This document shows positions 13,159 through 21,549 of a DNA stretch of 22,668 nt, in pieces. The position numbers and the translations under genes were made by a program. Under the pieces are notes generated by a model. That model saw only the letters and a program-made list of their open reading frames with translations, was not told the origin of the DNA and searched no databases. The stretch is taken from IMG/VR virus record IMGVR_UViG_3300003322_000037, positions 1-22,668 of that record; one strand, given 5' to 3'. This DNA comes from a virus. Positions within the stretch are counted from its first letter, which is position 1; each line of letters opens with the position of its first letter.

Positions 13159-15477
13159 ATGGCTCAAGGCGACGTCGGCGTAAGGGTCGGCGCGGACACC
13201 ACTGGCTTGCAAGCCGGCATGGTGCAAGCCGCGGTCGTGACCGAAGCGCAGATGAAGAAGATCGCGCAGATGGTCCGGGCGGCCAACGACGCGACCGCGA
13301 ACCTCGGCAAGACCAGCCAGACCGCAGCCTCGCAGGTCCGGGCTGCGCATGAGTCCATCGCCGAAGGCGCCAAGAAGGTCGAAGGCGCGCACGCAGGTGT
13401 GAATCGCGAACTGCTGGTCCTGGCCCACGAGATGAGCCAGGGCAACTATTCGCGGTTCGGCGGCTCGCTGCTGGTGCTGGCCGAACGCACGAACTTCCTG
13501 TCGTTCGCGCTGAGCGGCACCGGCGCGCTGGTGTCGGCCGTCGGCGCCGCGGTACTCGGGACGGCCGCGCTCATGGCGATGGGTGCGGTCGAGGCTGACA
13601 AGTTCGCCAAGGCGCTGCAGTTGACCGGAAACTACGCCGCGGTCACCGAGGAATCCATCCGCGGCTTGGCGGAAGCGCAAGCGAAGCAGACCGGCCAGAC
13701 GGCCGGCGGCGCGCGGTCGTCGATCGAAGCCGTCGCTGGTTCGGGCTTGTTCGGGCCGGACCAGTTGGCCGCCGTGTCGCGTGCGATGGGCGACTATCAG
13801 AAGCTGACGCGCGCCACCGCCGAAGAGGCGCTGAAGAACTTCGGATCCATCCAGGAAGGCGTTGCGAAGTGGGCCGTGGAACAGAACCGGTCCGTGCACT
13901 TCCTGACCTCGGCCGAATTCGAACACATCAAGTCGCTCGAGGAATCCGGCCAGAAGCAGCAGGCCGTCATCGAGACGCTGAACGCCTATGCGGGCGCCAT
14001 CGAGACTCGCGGCGAGCCTGCAGTCGGCGCGCTTGCGCGCGCTTGGCACGCTGTCGCCGATTGGGCAAGCAAAGCAGGCCAAGCCATCATGGATGTTGGC
14101 CGGCCGGTGGACCAGCTTTCGGCGCAGATTGCCGCAGTCGACCGGCAGATCCAGCTTGTCAAGCAAGCCAACACCGCCAATCCGTCGGACGCGGCCTCAA
14201 CCTTGGCGGACCTCTCCGCTGAGCGCGCCCGTCTCGAGCAACTGCAATTCCGCGCCGGCGAGCGACGTTCGAACGCGGCCACAAATGCCGGGTTCCAGCA
14301 AGCAGCCATCGAAGCGGACAAGTTCATTGATAGCGTCCTGAAGGGCGCCAAGGCGCTGTCGCAGCGCACGGAGGAGCTCAAGAAGTGGGATGCCGCCGTC
14401 GCCGCGCGCGCTGCTGCCGGCAATCCTCTGTCGCAGAAGGACATCGACGCCGGCCGCGCGGAGATCAACAAGCGCTTCCAAGATCAGGGGGCCATCACCG
14501 CCGCGAATGAGTACGCCAACCTCATGGCGACCATCAAGGCGTTCAACGATGAGACGGACACACAGATCTCCGTGCAGCGAAAGCTGACGGACTACGAGCA
14601 GTTCGACATCCGCGTTAAGGAAGAGCTGACGAAGTCCGGCAAGAAGCTCAACGCTGACCAGCGCGAGCGAATCCTGCAGACGCTCCAGGAGGCCGAGGCG
14701 CGCCGCAAGGCCGCTGAGATCGCCCTGAAGTCGTATGCGCCGAACTCGCCTCTGTCCGCGTTCCGCTCGTCGGAGTTGGCCGATACCGATGCGGTGAACA
14801 AGGCGCTGCGTGAGGGGCAGATGGTCGAAGACCAGAAGCGCCACAACAAGATCGCGCAGCAGGAATTCAACGACGCCGCGTCGAAGGGCTATGAGAAGGC
14901 GTCGCGCGCCTTCCTGGATCAGGCGAAGAATAACGCCGCGTTTGCCGAACAGATCTTCAATGACTCGACGAAGGGCATGGAGGACGCACTCACGCAGTTC
15001 GCCCTCACAGGAAAGCTCAGCTTCAAGTCGCTGATTGACTCGATGATCGAGGATTTGATCCGCTTCCAGATCCGCCAGCAGGAGGCGAAGCTGATCGGAG
15101 GCTTGTTCGATTGGGGAGGCGGAAGCAGTCCGCTGAAGTTCCTCGGCAGCCTCGGATCCGATTCTTCCAGCGGTGCGACCGGCACATTCGCGAGCCTGTT
15201 CTCCGGCTCGTTCGGCGGCGGCTTCTATGCGAACGGCCTCGACTACGTGCCCTATGACGGCTTCCCGGCCATCCTCCACGAGGGTGAGCGCGTGACGAGC
15301 CGGCAGGACGCGAATGTCGAGCGTCAAGGCGGTCGCCCGCAGATTCACGTCGACATGAGCGGCATGAGCTTCGGCGCCGGCGTGAGCGCGCCTGAAGTGG
15401 CTCAGGCGGTCAAGACTGGCATGGCGCAGGCGAAGGCTGAGATCTATCGGGCTCTCGACACGGGACGGAGGGGCTGA
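13159..15477 (+). CDS. Tail tape measure protein
   Basis: This 772-residue protein sets tail length and is ejected ahead of the DNA. The N-terminal part (1-100) is helical and Ala/Lys-rich. A hydrophobic stretch at about 113-142 (FLSFALSGTGALVSAVGAAV and on) could insert in the host membrane. The middle is long coiled-coil-like helix (about 320-560). Residues about 584-642 (FLDQAKNNAAFAEQIF, ALTQFALTGKLSFKSLIDSM, LIRFQIRQQ) match the lambda-type tape measure C-terminal family. A GLDYVPYDGFPAILHEGERV motif near 693-712 is also typical. No muramidase or peptidase motif is visible. GAGGA lies just before the ATG. At about 1.5 angstrom per residue the tail would be near 115 nm, a rule-of-thumb estimate. 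The stop overlaps the next start. Confidence 0.92.
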   Translation: MAQGDVGVRVGADTTGLQAGMVQAAVVTEAQMKKIAQMVRAANDATANLGKTSQTAASQVRAAHESIAEGAKKVEGAHAGVNRELLVLAHEMSQGNYSRFGGSLLVLAERTNFLSFALSGTGALVSAVGAAVLGTAALMAMGAVEADKFAKALQLTGNYAAVTEESIRGLAEAQAKQTGQTAGGARSSIEAVAGSGLFGPDQLAAVSRAMGDYQKLTRATAEEALKNFGSIQEGVAKWAVEQNRSVHFLTSAEFEHIKSLEESGQKQQAVIETLNAYAGAIETRGEPAVGALARAWHAVADWASKAGQAIMDVGRPVDQLSAQIAAVDRQIQLVKQANTANPSDAASTLADLSAERARLEQLQFRAGERRSNAATNAGFQQAAIEADKFIDSVLKGAKALSQRTEELKKWDAAVAARAAAGNPLSQKDIDAGRAEINKRFQDQGAITAANEYANLMATIKAFNDETDTQISVQRKLTDYEQFDIRVKEELTKSGKKLNADQRERILQTLQEAEARRKAAEIALKSYAPNSPLSAFRSSELADTDAVNKALREGQMVEDQKRHNKIAQQEFNDAASKGYEKASRAFLDQAKNNAAFAEQIFNDSTKGMEDALTQFALTGKLSFKSLIDSMIEDLIRFQIRQQEAKLIGGLFDWGGGSSPLKFLGSLGSDSSSGATGTFASLFSGSFGGGFYANGLDYVPYDGFPAILHEGERVTSRQDANVERQGGRPQIHVDMSGMSFGAGVSAPEVAQAVKTGMAQAKAEIYRALDTGRRG

Positions 15478-16169
15478 TGACCGCCTATGCGTGGCCGGGC
15501 TTTCCGGTCAACCGATTCGAGATGAGCATCCGGCAGAACCTGCGGGTGTTCACCGGACCCTACACGCCGACGACCCAGGCGTTGGACCTGCTGGGTGAGC
15601 GCTGGGGCATCACGCTGACGCTGGCTCCCACTGCGACACGGGACTCGGTGACCGCGGCATCGATCGAGGCGTTCTTCGATCGACTTCGCGGGCAGGTGAA
15701 CTCCATCACGCTGGGGCATCTGAAGCTCACAGCTCCGCAGGGAACGATGCGCGGCTCGGTCGCAGCACAGTGGAAGAACAACGCCTCAGTAAACGCAAAC
15801 TGGCTGAACAACGCTAGCCAGCCGGCGAATTGGTCGACAGGTGAGCCGGTGACGCGCACGGCCATCGCGCAACTCGGCAACACGGTGACCATCGGCACGC
15901 TGCCTGGTCGCACGCTTCTGGCTGGCGATTTGATCGGCCTCGGCACGCAGCTCGTGCGCGTGATGGCGAACGCCACCGCGGATGGCAGTGGAAACCTCGC
16001 CATCGAGTTTGCGCCGCGCGCGCGCACTGCGATCCCAGCGGGAACCACGGTCCTGTGGAGTGCCCCGACGGCCAATTTCATTCTCAAGCCCGGCGCAACA
16101 TTCGTGCCGACGTCCTGGACGCCTGACGTTGTCGACGGCGCGACCATCGAACTGATCGAGACCTTCTGA
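15477..16169 (+). CDS. Distal tail-like tip protein
   Basis: This 230-residue protein occupies the slot just after the tape measure, where distal tail (Dit-like) proteins start the tip. Its layout resembles the family that begins 'xAWPxxPxxxxExxxxxN': here YAWPGFPVNRFEMSIRQNLR, followed by a strand-rich region with SIEAFFDRLRGQVNSITLGHL and a later barrel, TLLAGDLIGLGTQLVRVMAN, ending in FVPTSWTPDVVDGATIEL. Residues 97-122 form an unusual Trp/Asn-rich triplet (QWKNNAS, NWLNNAS, NWSTG) where related proteins have a short linker. The ATG overlaps the tape measure stop, and ACGGAGGGG is a strong ribosome site. The exact role within the tip is inferred. Confidence 0.72.
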   Translation: MTAYAWPGFPVNRFEMSIRQNLRVFTGPYTPTTQALDLLGERWGITLTLAPTATRDSVTAASIEAFFDRLRGQVNSITLGHLKLTAPQGTMRGSVAAQWKNNASVNANWLNNASQPANWSTGEPVTRTAIAQLGNTVTIGTLPGRTLLAGDLIGLGTQLVRVMANATADGSGNLAIEFAPRARTAIPAGTTVLWSAPTANFILKPGATFVPTSWTPDVVDGATIELIETF

Positions 16170-16170
16170 T

Positions 16171-17031
16171 ATGACGCAAATCCTCTTTGCCTCCTCGACG
16201 TCCCCGCTGCTGACGGATCTCGATGCGAATTTCACGGAGCTCTATGGAAGAACAACGCCGCTAACTTCGGCGACGAATGCGCTGGGTGTTGGCTCAACGC
16301 TCAATGCATGGAATTCCGGTCAGAAGGCAATTCAGGTCAATGGTGCGGCATGGAATGCAGGCGGAACGAATGACTTCAGCCTTTCCGTCAACGCTTACTT
16401 CAACACCTCTGGTGTATGGACCTATGTTGCCTCGTCGGCAGCAGTGAATCGATATACGCAGGCGGGCGGTCAGCACCAATGGCACTATGCTGCGGCCGGC
16501 ACTGCGGGGGCGGCAATCACCTGGACTCAGCAGATGACGCTCGACACAAGCGGCAACCTGATGGTAGGCGTCACCAGTGGGGCGGCGCAAGGCGTCACGA
16601 TTCAGCCGAACGGATCGTCTGCCAATGCTGCGAACATCAATATCTGCCACATCAGCGGAACTTCCACTGGTGCTGTTTACACGCAATACGTTTACAACAG
16701 CGCGGCGATTGGGTCCGTAACGCAAAGTGGCACGACAGCCGTTCTGTACAACACGACGTCGGACGAACGCCTGAAGAACAACATCGCCGATGCCGCGGAT
16801 GCCGGCGCGGTGCTGGACGCCGTGAAGGTGCGGCAATACGACTGGAAGGCCGATGGATCGCATCAGCGTTTCGGCTTCGTTGCGCAGGAGCTCATCACCG
16901 TCGTTCCGGAGGCGGTGTATTCGCCATCTGATCCTGACGACATGATGGCCGTCGACTATTCGAAGCTGGTCCCTCTGTTGGTGAAGGAGGTTCAATCCCT
17001 TCGCTCGCGGTTGGCCTCGCACGGACTCTGA
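16171..17031 (+). CDS. Tail fiber/spike with S74 self-cleaving chaperone domain
   Basis: This 286-residue protein ends in a Peptidase_S74 intramolecular chaperone domain. The mark is TSDERLKNNI (196-205), with Ser197 and Lys202 spaced as in the S74 catalytic dyad. FGFVAQELITVVPEAV (234-249) and a closing coiled-coil helix (265-286) follow. In this family the C-terminal part folds the trimer and is then released by cleavage just before the Ser. The N-terminal part (MTQILFASSTSPLLTDLDAN) looks like an attachment segment, and the middle is beta-rich with one short shaft repeat, 'DTSGNLMVGV'. Base composition is clearly lower in GC than the neighbours. It sits between two tip genes that are often adjacent, which suggests later insertion. 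The start lacks a strong ribosome site. Confidence 0.88.
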   Translation: MTQILFASSTSPLLTDLDANFTELYGRTTPLTSATNALGVGSTLNAWNSGQKAIQVNGAAWNAGGTNDFSLSVNAYFNTSGVWTYVASSAAVNRYTQAGGQHQWHYAAAGTAGAAITWTQQMTLDTSGNLMVGVTSGAAQGVTIQPNGSSANAANINICHISGTSTGAVYTQYVYNSAAIGSVTQSGTTAVLYNTTSDERLKNNIADAADAGAVLDAVKVRQYDWKADGSHQRFGFVAQELITVVPEAVYSPSDPDDMMAVDYSKLVPLLVKEVQSLRSRLASHGL

Positions 17032-17034
17032 TCC

Positions 17035-17601
17035 ATGCGCTCCCTCACGACCGCCGGCGCCGCGGCGCTGACGGGCTCGGTCGTTCTCGTGGCGATCCTG
17101 GTCGAGATGGACCTGACGTCGCAGCTGCTGCTGAACACTGCGGCGCAGACCTTGACGATCAACGGCCTGACGTATTCGGGTGTCGGCGGCCTCGGGCAGA
17201 TCGACACCCTCACAGAGTCTTCCGGTGACTTCCCGAAGGTGCGTTTCACGCTGGCCGGCGTGCAGCCGACTTCCGTGGCCCTAGCCCTCTCCGAGCCGGT
17301 GCAGGGCAAAGCCGTGCGCATCAAGCTGGCGCTGTTCGATGCCGCGACCGGCACCAACATCGACGTGCGTCTGATGTATGCAGGCTATCTGGATGTCATG
17401 TCCATCGTCGATGCCAAGGACAGCGCGACGATCAGCGTGACGTCCGAGAGCGCAATGCTCGACCTGCTGCGACCGGCGAACCTGTATTTCAACGATGGCG
17501 ATCAGCAGGCGCTGAATCCCGGAGACCTGTTCTTCCAGTACGTGAATGACCAGGTAGAGCAAAAAATTGTGTGGCCCAGCGCCGCCTACTTCAAGAAATA
17601 G
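17035..17601 (+). CDS. Tail tip hub-like structural protein
   Basis: This 188-residue protein belongs by pattern to the tip proteins found between the distal tail protein and the NlpC-like gene. It shows LVEMDLTSQLLLNTAAQTLT, GLTYSGVGGLGQIDTLTESSG, FTLAGVQPTSVALAL, a strand VRIKLALFD, a YAGYLDVMSIVD stretch, and ITVTSES-like strands closing in a Leu-rich DLLRP segment. The C-terminal FNDGDQQALNPGDLFFQYV ('DxDQxxxxPGDxxFxxV') is a good family marker. The likely role is part of the ring or hub under the tail tube. I cannot say which known tip protein it equals. The ATG is 3 bases after the preceding stop. Confidence 0.72.
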   Translation: MRSLTTAGAAALTGSVVLVAILVEMDLTSQLLLNTAAQTLTINGLTYSGVGGLGQIDTLTESSGDFPKVRFTLAGVQPTSVALALSEPVQGKAVRIKLALFDAATGTNIDVRLMYAGYLDVMSIVDAKDSATISVTSESAMLDLLRPANLYFNDGDQQALNPGDLFFQYVNDQVEQKIVWPSAAYFKK

Positions 17602-17606
17602 CTCCC

Positions 17607-18014
17607 ATGCGTCTCCGCGATTGGACTAGCCGGTTTGCTGTGCTGGTGGACTCGGCGCGCGCGCGACCCTTCGAATGGGGTTCGCACGACTGCTGCCTGT
17701 GGGCCGCAAGCGCCGTCGAGGCGATCACAGGACGTGATCCGGGAGCGCAATGGCGAGGCAGCTACAGGACGGCGCGCGGCGCGCTGGACCTTCTTGAATG
17801 CCTGGGCGGCCTTGAGGGTGCCGGCGCGATGACCGGCAAGCCGATCCACGTCGCGATGGCCTTCGTCGGCGATGTGGGCCTGGTGACCTGGCCGGATGGC
17901 ATCGAATCGCTGGCAGTGTGCTCGGGACATGACTGGATGTGCGCGGGTGATCGGGGCCTGATCCGCCTCCCGATTGATGCAGCTCGCGCCGCATGGGGAG
18001 TTGGTCGTGTCTAA
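17607..18014 (+). CDS. DUF6950 / NlpC-like tail tip protein
   Basis: This 135-residue protein resembles the DUF6950 group of tip-associated proteins, related in shape to NlpC/P60 cysteine peptidases. The signature is FEWGSHDCCLWAASAVEAIT (about 19-38), where the 'DCxxW' Cys sits at the expected nucleophile position. GSYRTARGALDLL follows, and VAMAFVGDVGLVTWPDG is the 'GDVxLV' strand. I see no clear catalytic histidine after that strand, so peptidase activity is uncertain. In other phages a protein here helps cross the cell wall or supports tip assembly. The ATG at 17607 follows the hub stop by 5 bases. The frame is open to a GTG at 17571, but that lies inside the hub gene. The last 8 bases overlap the J-like gene. 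Confidence 0.72.
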   Translation: MRLRDWTSRFAVLVDSARARPFEWGSHDCCLWAASAVEAITGRDPGAQWRGSYRTARGALDLLECLGGLEGAGAMTGKPIHVAMAFVGDVGLVTWPDGIESLAVCSGHDWMCAGDRGLIRLPIDAARAAWGVGRV

Positions 18015-20982
18015 GGGCGTACAGGCCGGCCTCGAGCTCGTCGGTGCGGCGGTTGCCGCCTATTTCGGAGACTATCGCGACGCCGCAGCCCTTGCGGCGG
18101 CGGCGTTCAGCACGAACAAGGCCGGGCAGCAGGAGCGGAAGGCGAAGAATGCCTACAACGCTTCGCTCCGCGACCGCTACGCCATGGTGCGAAGTTCCAC
18201 CGCCGCGCGTCAGCTCGTGTTCGGCCGCTGCCGCGTGTCGGGGCCGGTCGCGTTCGCCGCCAGCTATGGGGCCGACAGCGAGCATCTGGTGATGTGCGTC
18301 GCTCTCGCGGCGCATGAGATCGACGCTGTCGAGGCGGTTTACTTCGACGATAAGCTCGTCAGCATCGACGGTAGCGGCAACGTCACCGGCGTCCAGATCC
18401 ACGAGGCGTTCTCGATCTCGACGACCGGCGCGACCGTGACCATTCAGAAGACGCCGACGGCCGGCTCTGTGACCGCGACGGCACGCTATGGCGAGAACGT
18501 CGTGACGCTGGGTGTGTCGGTGACGGGCACGAGCGTGACGGTGTCGGGGGCGCTGTCGGGGCAGACCGGCCAATTGGACGTCTTCTATAAGCCGAACCCC
18601 GACCCGTATGCGCCAACCGGCTACACGCAGCGCTCAAACGCGTTCACGGTCACGTCGACATCGCAGTCCTTCACGCTTCCGAGCGTTGACAGCAACGGCA
18701 AGCCGATCGCGGCGCCGAACCCGTCCGATGTGCATGCGACGTACCGGATCACCTCGCAGTATGCCGACGATGCGCTGAGCTTCTCGTCCTTCACCGTCTC
18801 CGGCTACACGGTCTCGTGCACCGGCCTGACGGTCGGCCGCACGATCGTGTTCTACTATCAGACGGCCAACGCGCTGACGAAGGCACGGGTGCGAACCTAC
18901 CTGGGCGCGCCTGGCCAGACGGCCGACGCGACGATGATCGCGAACCTTCCGGGGACGTGGACGTCGAATCACAAGGGCACTGGCATCGCCTACCTGGTCG
19001 TCGAACTGGATTACGACCAGGACGCGTTCATCGGCGGCGTCCCGAACGTCTCGGCCGTGGTCCGCGGCATGAAGTGCTACGACCCTCGCACCGGGACAAC
19101 GTCATGGACCGAGAACCCGGCGCTGCAGGCTCGAGCGCTGGCGACGCATAGTCTCGGCGGCAATCTCTCGTCCTCGCAGATCGACGACCCGTCGGTCATC
19201 GCCGCCGCCAATGCCTGCGACACGTCGGCGACCTTCGTGGTCGGCTCGGCCACGCATGTCCGTCCGATGTACAAGGCTGCGCTCGCGCATACGGTCGACA
19301 AGAAGCCGATCGATGGCATCGAGGACCTCTGCCAGGCCATGGGCGGCGCCTGGGTATGGTCGGACGGGCAGCTGAGGCTGTTCGCGGGGACCTACGTCAC
19401 CCCGAACCCGATGGTTCTGGATGAGACCTGGCTCTCGGACGACCAGCCGCCGAGCATCCAGCCGGCGCCGGCGCGCCAGAGCCTGTTCAACACCGTCACG
19501 GCGTCGTTCCCGGACCAGTTCCAGGACTACACGGTCGTCCCGATGCCGAAGATCTCGCCGTCGGCCTATGTGACGACCGACGGCGCGGTGCTGGCGCAGA
19601 ACATCGAATACCCGGCGGTGACGTTCTCCGGGCAGGCGCAGTACCTGGCTTCGTGCCTGCTGCGCCGGCAGCGGCTGGGCCTGACGATCAAGATCAGCTG
19701 CAACTATCGCGCATGGCAGGTCCAGGCCAAGGACGTGCAGCTCGTGACGCTCTCGCGGTTCGGGTGGGTCAACAAGCCGTTCGAAGTCCTCGAGGATGCG
19801 AAGTCGGCGGACGGCTCGATTGAGCTCACGCTTCAGGCGACCGATCCGAGCGTCTGGAACATGGACGCCGCCTTCACGGCGCTGCCGATCAACCCGAACA
19901 CCCTGATGCCTCAGCCGTGGGGCCTACCGCAGATCACGAACCTGGCCGCCACGTCCGGCGATGCCACGCTAGTGCGCCAGGTTGACGGCACCGTCGTACC
20001 GCAGATCCAGGTCACATGGGATGCGATCACCGACAGCCGCATCTTGCAAGGCGGCTACGTCGAGATCCGCTACTGGAGGATGGGCGACAGCGCGGACACC
20101 TACCTGACCGTCAAGGCGCTTGGCACCGACACGCAAGCCTATCTGCAGGGCGTTCGCGCCGGCTCGCAGTACGTGATCGTCGCCCGAGCAGCCAGCGTGA
20201 TCACGCAGTCGCTATGGACGGCGCAGGTGTTCGCGACGGCGCAGGGCAAGAGCAATCCGCCGGCCAACGTCACGAACCTGACCGCATCCGAGACCTACGG
20301 CGCGATTTTCCTGACGTGGGACCAGCCGGCGAATTTCGACTATGCCCGCACGGAGCTGCGCCGCGGCGCGAGCTGGGCGGCCGGCGTGCCGCTGACCGGC
20401 TCGCTGCCGACCTACGTGCGAGGCGTGACCTACCTGTGGGCATGGCCGGCGCAGGGCAGCTATACCGTCTGGGCCGCCCACTATGACACCAGCGGCAATG
20501 TCAGCGCGACGCCCGTGAGCGTAGCTGTGACGGTTGATGCTGGCATCAACATCCATGACGGCAACGTCGCGACGGCATCCTCGGTGAGCGTCACGAATGC
20601 GGCGCACGTACCGGACGGCGAAACGTTCCGAACGAACGTGGTTTCACTGAGCTATACGCCGACGCAGAACTGCAGTGTCGTCGTGACTGTCTCGGGGACT
20701 GCTACTTACACGGTAGGCGCGTCGAACCCAATTCCGGCAGTCGAAATGAAGGGCGGAATTTACATCGCCGGTGCTTCGTGGGCGCAGGTCGACTGCCTGC
20801 ACAAGTATTCGCGGATCTCCATCGGACAAACCGATTACACGGGCATCAACGGCCAGCGGACGTTCTCTCTCACTGCTGGCACCACCTACACGTTCAAGTT
20901 TCTGGCGAACAAGCTGGATGCGACGGACACCTGCTCCGTCGACAACATCGAAATGCGTTACGACGTCCTCAAGGGCGTATGA
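18007..20982 (+). CDS. J-like central tail tip / host specificity protein
   Basis: This 991-residue protein is the central tip protein that plugs the tail end and reaches the receptor. The N-terminal part has a Gly/Ala-rich helix, then RQLVFGRCRVSGPVAFAAS. The core 'KARVRTYLGAPGQ', LVVELDYDQDAFIGGVPNVS and YDPRTGTTSW sequences (from about 291) are classic for this family. Between about 121 and 289 two extra beta-domains are inserted. FnIII-like domains lie at about 637-750 and 751-848, and a C-terminal beta-domain of about 140 residues may contact the receptor. The GTG at 18007 follows GGGGAG by 6 bases. An ATG at 17977 is in frame but lacks a ribosome site. It overlaps the preceding gene by 8 bases. 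Confidence 0.9.
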   Translation: MSKGVQAGLELVGAAVAAYFGDYRDAAALAAAAFSTNKAGQQERKAKNAYNASLRDRYAMVRSSTAARQLVFGRCRVSGPVAFAASYGADSEHLVMCVALAAHEIDAVEAVYFDDKLVSIDGSGNVTGVQIHEAFSISTTGATVTIQKTPTAGSVTATARYGENVVTLGVSVTGTSVTVSGALSGQTGQLDVFYKPNPDPYAPTGYTQRSNAFTVTSTSQSFTLPSVDSNGKPIAAPNPSDVHATYRITSQYADDALSFSSFTVSGYTVSCTGLTVGRTIVFYYQTANALTKARVRTYLGAPGQTADATMIANLPGTWTSNHKGTGIAYLVVELDYDQDAFIGGVPNVSAVVRGMKCYDPRTGTTSWTENPALQARALATHSLGGNLSSSQIDDPSVIAAANACDTSATFVVGSATHVRPMYKAALAHTVDKKPIDGIEDLCQAMGGAWVWSDGQLRLFAGTYVTPNPMVLDETWLSDDQPPSIQPAPARQSLFNTVTASFPDQFQDYTVVPMPKISPSAYVTTDGAVLAQNIEYPAVTFSGQAQYLASCLLRRQRLGLTIKISCNYRAWQVQAKDVQLVTLSRFGWVNKPFEVLEDAKSADGSIELTLQATDPSVWNMDAAFTALPINPNTLMPQPWGLPQITNLAATSGDATLVRQVDGTVVPQIQVTWDAITDSRILQGGYVEIRYWRMGDSADTYLTVKALGTDTQAYLQGVRAGSQYVIVARAASVITQSLWTAQVFATAQGKSNPPANVTNLTASETYGAIFLTWDQPANFDYARTELRRGASWAAGVPLTGSLPTYVRGVTYLWAWPAQGSYTVWAAHYDTSGNVSATPVSVAVTVDAGINIHDGNVATASSVSVTNAAHVPDGETFRTNVVSLSYTPTQNCSVVVTVSGTATYTVGASNPIPAVEMKGGIYIAGASWAQVDCLHKYSRISIGQTDYTGINGQRTFSLTAGTTYTFKFLANKLDATDTCSVDNIEMRYDVLKGV

Positions 20983-20992
20983 GGGAGAACTC

Positions 20993-21163
20993 TTGAACAG
21001 CGATCATGCATCCATCGGCTCTCTCCTGATCTCTTATGCAGGAGCGATTGCAACCTGGTTCACGCAGTCCCATGTGCTGGGGCTGCTCACCGGGATCTTC
21101 ACGCTGATCAACATCGCGATCGGCGTCATCAAGTTGAGGCGCCTCCTGCGCGAGCAGCTGTGA
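20993..21163 (+). CDS. Small membrane protein, candidate holin
   Basis: This 56-residue protein has one clear membrane segment (about 27-47, HVLGLLTGIFTLINIAIGVI) and a basic end, KLRRLLREQL. The first 25 residues are amphipathic (SLLISYAGAIATWFTQ), which could lie on or enter the membrane. Size and topology suit a small holin, or an accessory to one. Its place at the start of the lysis block supports that, but sequence alone does not prove it. The start is a TTG at 20993, chosen because GGGAG (20983-20987) lies 5-6 bases before it and no in-frame ATG exists. The stop overlaps the next start (GTGA). Confidence 0.7.
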   Translation: MNSDHASIGSLLISYAGAIATWFTQSHVLGLLTGIFTLINIAIGVIKLRRLLREQL

Positions 21164-21369
21164 ACAACGAGGTCCTCGAGCTCGAATGCCGGCTTCGATT
21201 CATCGACTTGTGCGCCAGCAACATGATGTCTGATGCGCCGACAGGAATGGATCTGTTCATCGAGGGATTCTGGGCGGCGGCCGATGCGATGCGTCATCCG
21301 CGCGATTCGGCCGAATTGCAGACCTTGCTCAGCTTGGCGCGCGCCCGCGCCGAGGGGCTCATCAAGTAG
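21160..21369 (+). CDS. Small hypothetical protein in the lysis block
   Basis: I do not recognise this 69-residue protein. It is mainly helical, with an acidic N-terminus (NNEVLELECRLRFIDLCAS), a central DLFIEGFWAAADAMRHP, and a helical end, ELQTLLSLARARAEGL. No membrane segment, signal peptide or catalytic motif is visible. Two cysteines and several methionines (NMMSDAP) are present. The start is GTG at 21160, overlapping the preceding stop by four bases (GTGA), which indicates coupled translation. Its ends fit tightly between neighbours, which supports it as a real gene. Function is unknown. Confidence 0.65.
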   Translation: MNNEVLELECRLRFIDLCASNMMSDAPTGMDLFIEGFWAAADAMRHPRDSAELQTLLSLARARAEGLIK

Positions 21370-21378
21370 GAGCGCGCG

Positions 21379-21549
21379 ATGACGAGGACAACGGACGACA
21401 CGCAGGACAAAGACCGCTTCCAGCCGCTCGGCTCTCCGATTCGCAAGCCCGCTCCTGCGCCGGAGCCCAAGCGCATCGCGCCGGGTGTCCTCGAGGGGAA
21501 GGATGGGCGGCTCTATACCGACATTCCGCTCCCGAAGGAAAAGCAATGA
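21379..21549 (+). CDS. Very small hypothetical protein before the endolysin
   Basis: This 56-residue gene is shorter than common ORF cut-offs. It reads MTRTTDDTQDKDRFQPLGSP, then IRKPAPAPEPKRIAPGVLEG, and ends KDGRLYTDIPLPKEKQ. It is polar and Pro/Lys/Asp-rich with no membrane segment, so probably flexible. Evidence for a real gene is the strong AGGAG (21368-21372) with 6 bases of spacing, the exact fit after the previous stop, and the ATGA overlap of its stop with the endolysin start. Translation of this gene may mainly couple or tune the endolysin. I cannot give a function. Confidence 0.6.
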   Translation: MTRTTDDTQDKDRFQPLGSPIRKPAPAPEPKRIAPGVLEGKDGRLYTDIPLPKEKQ

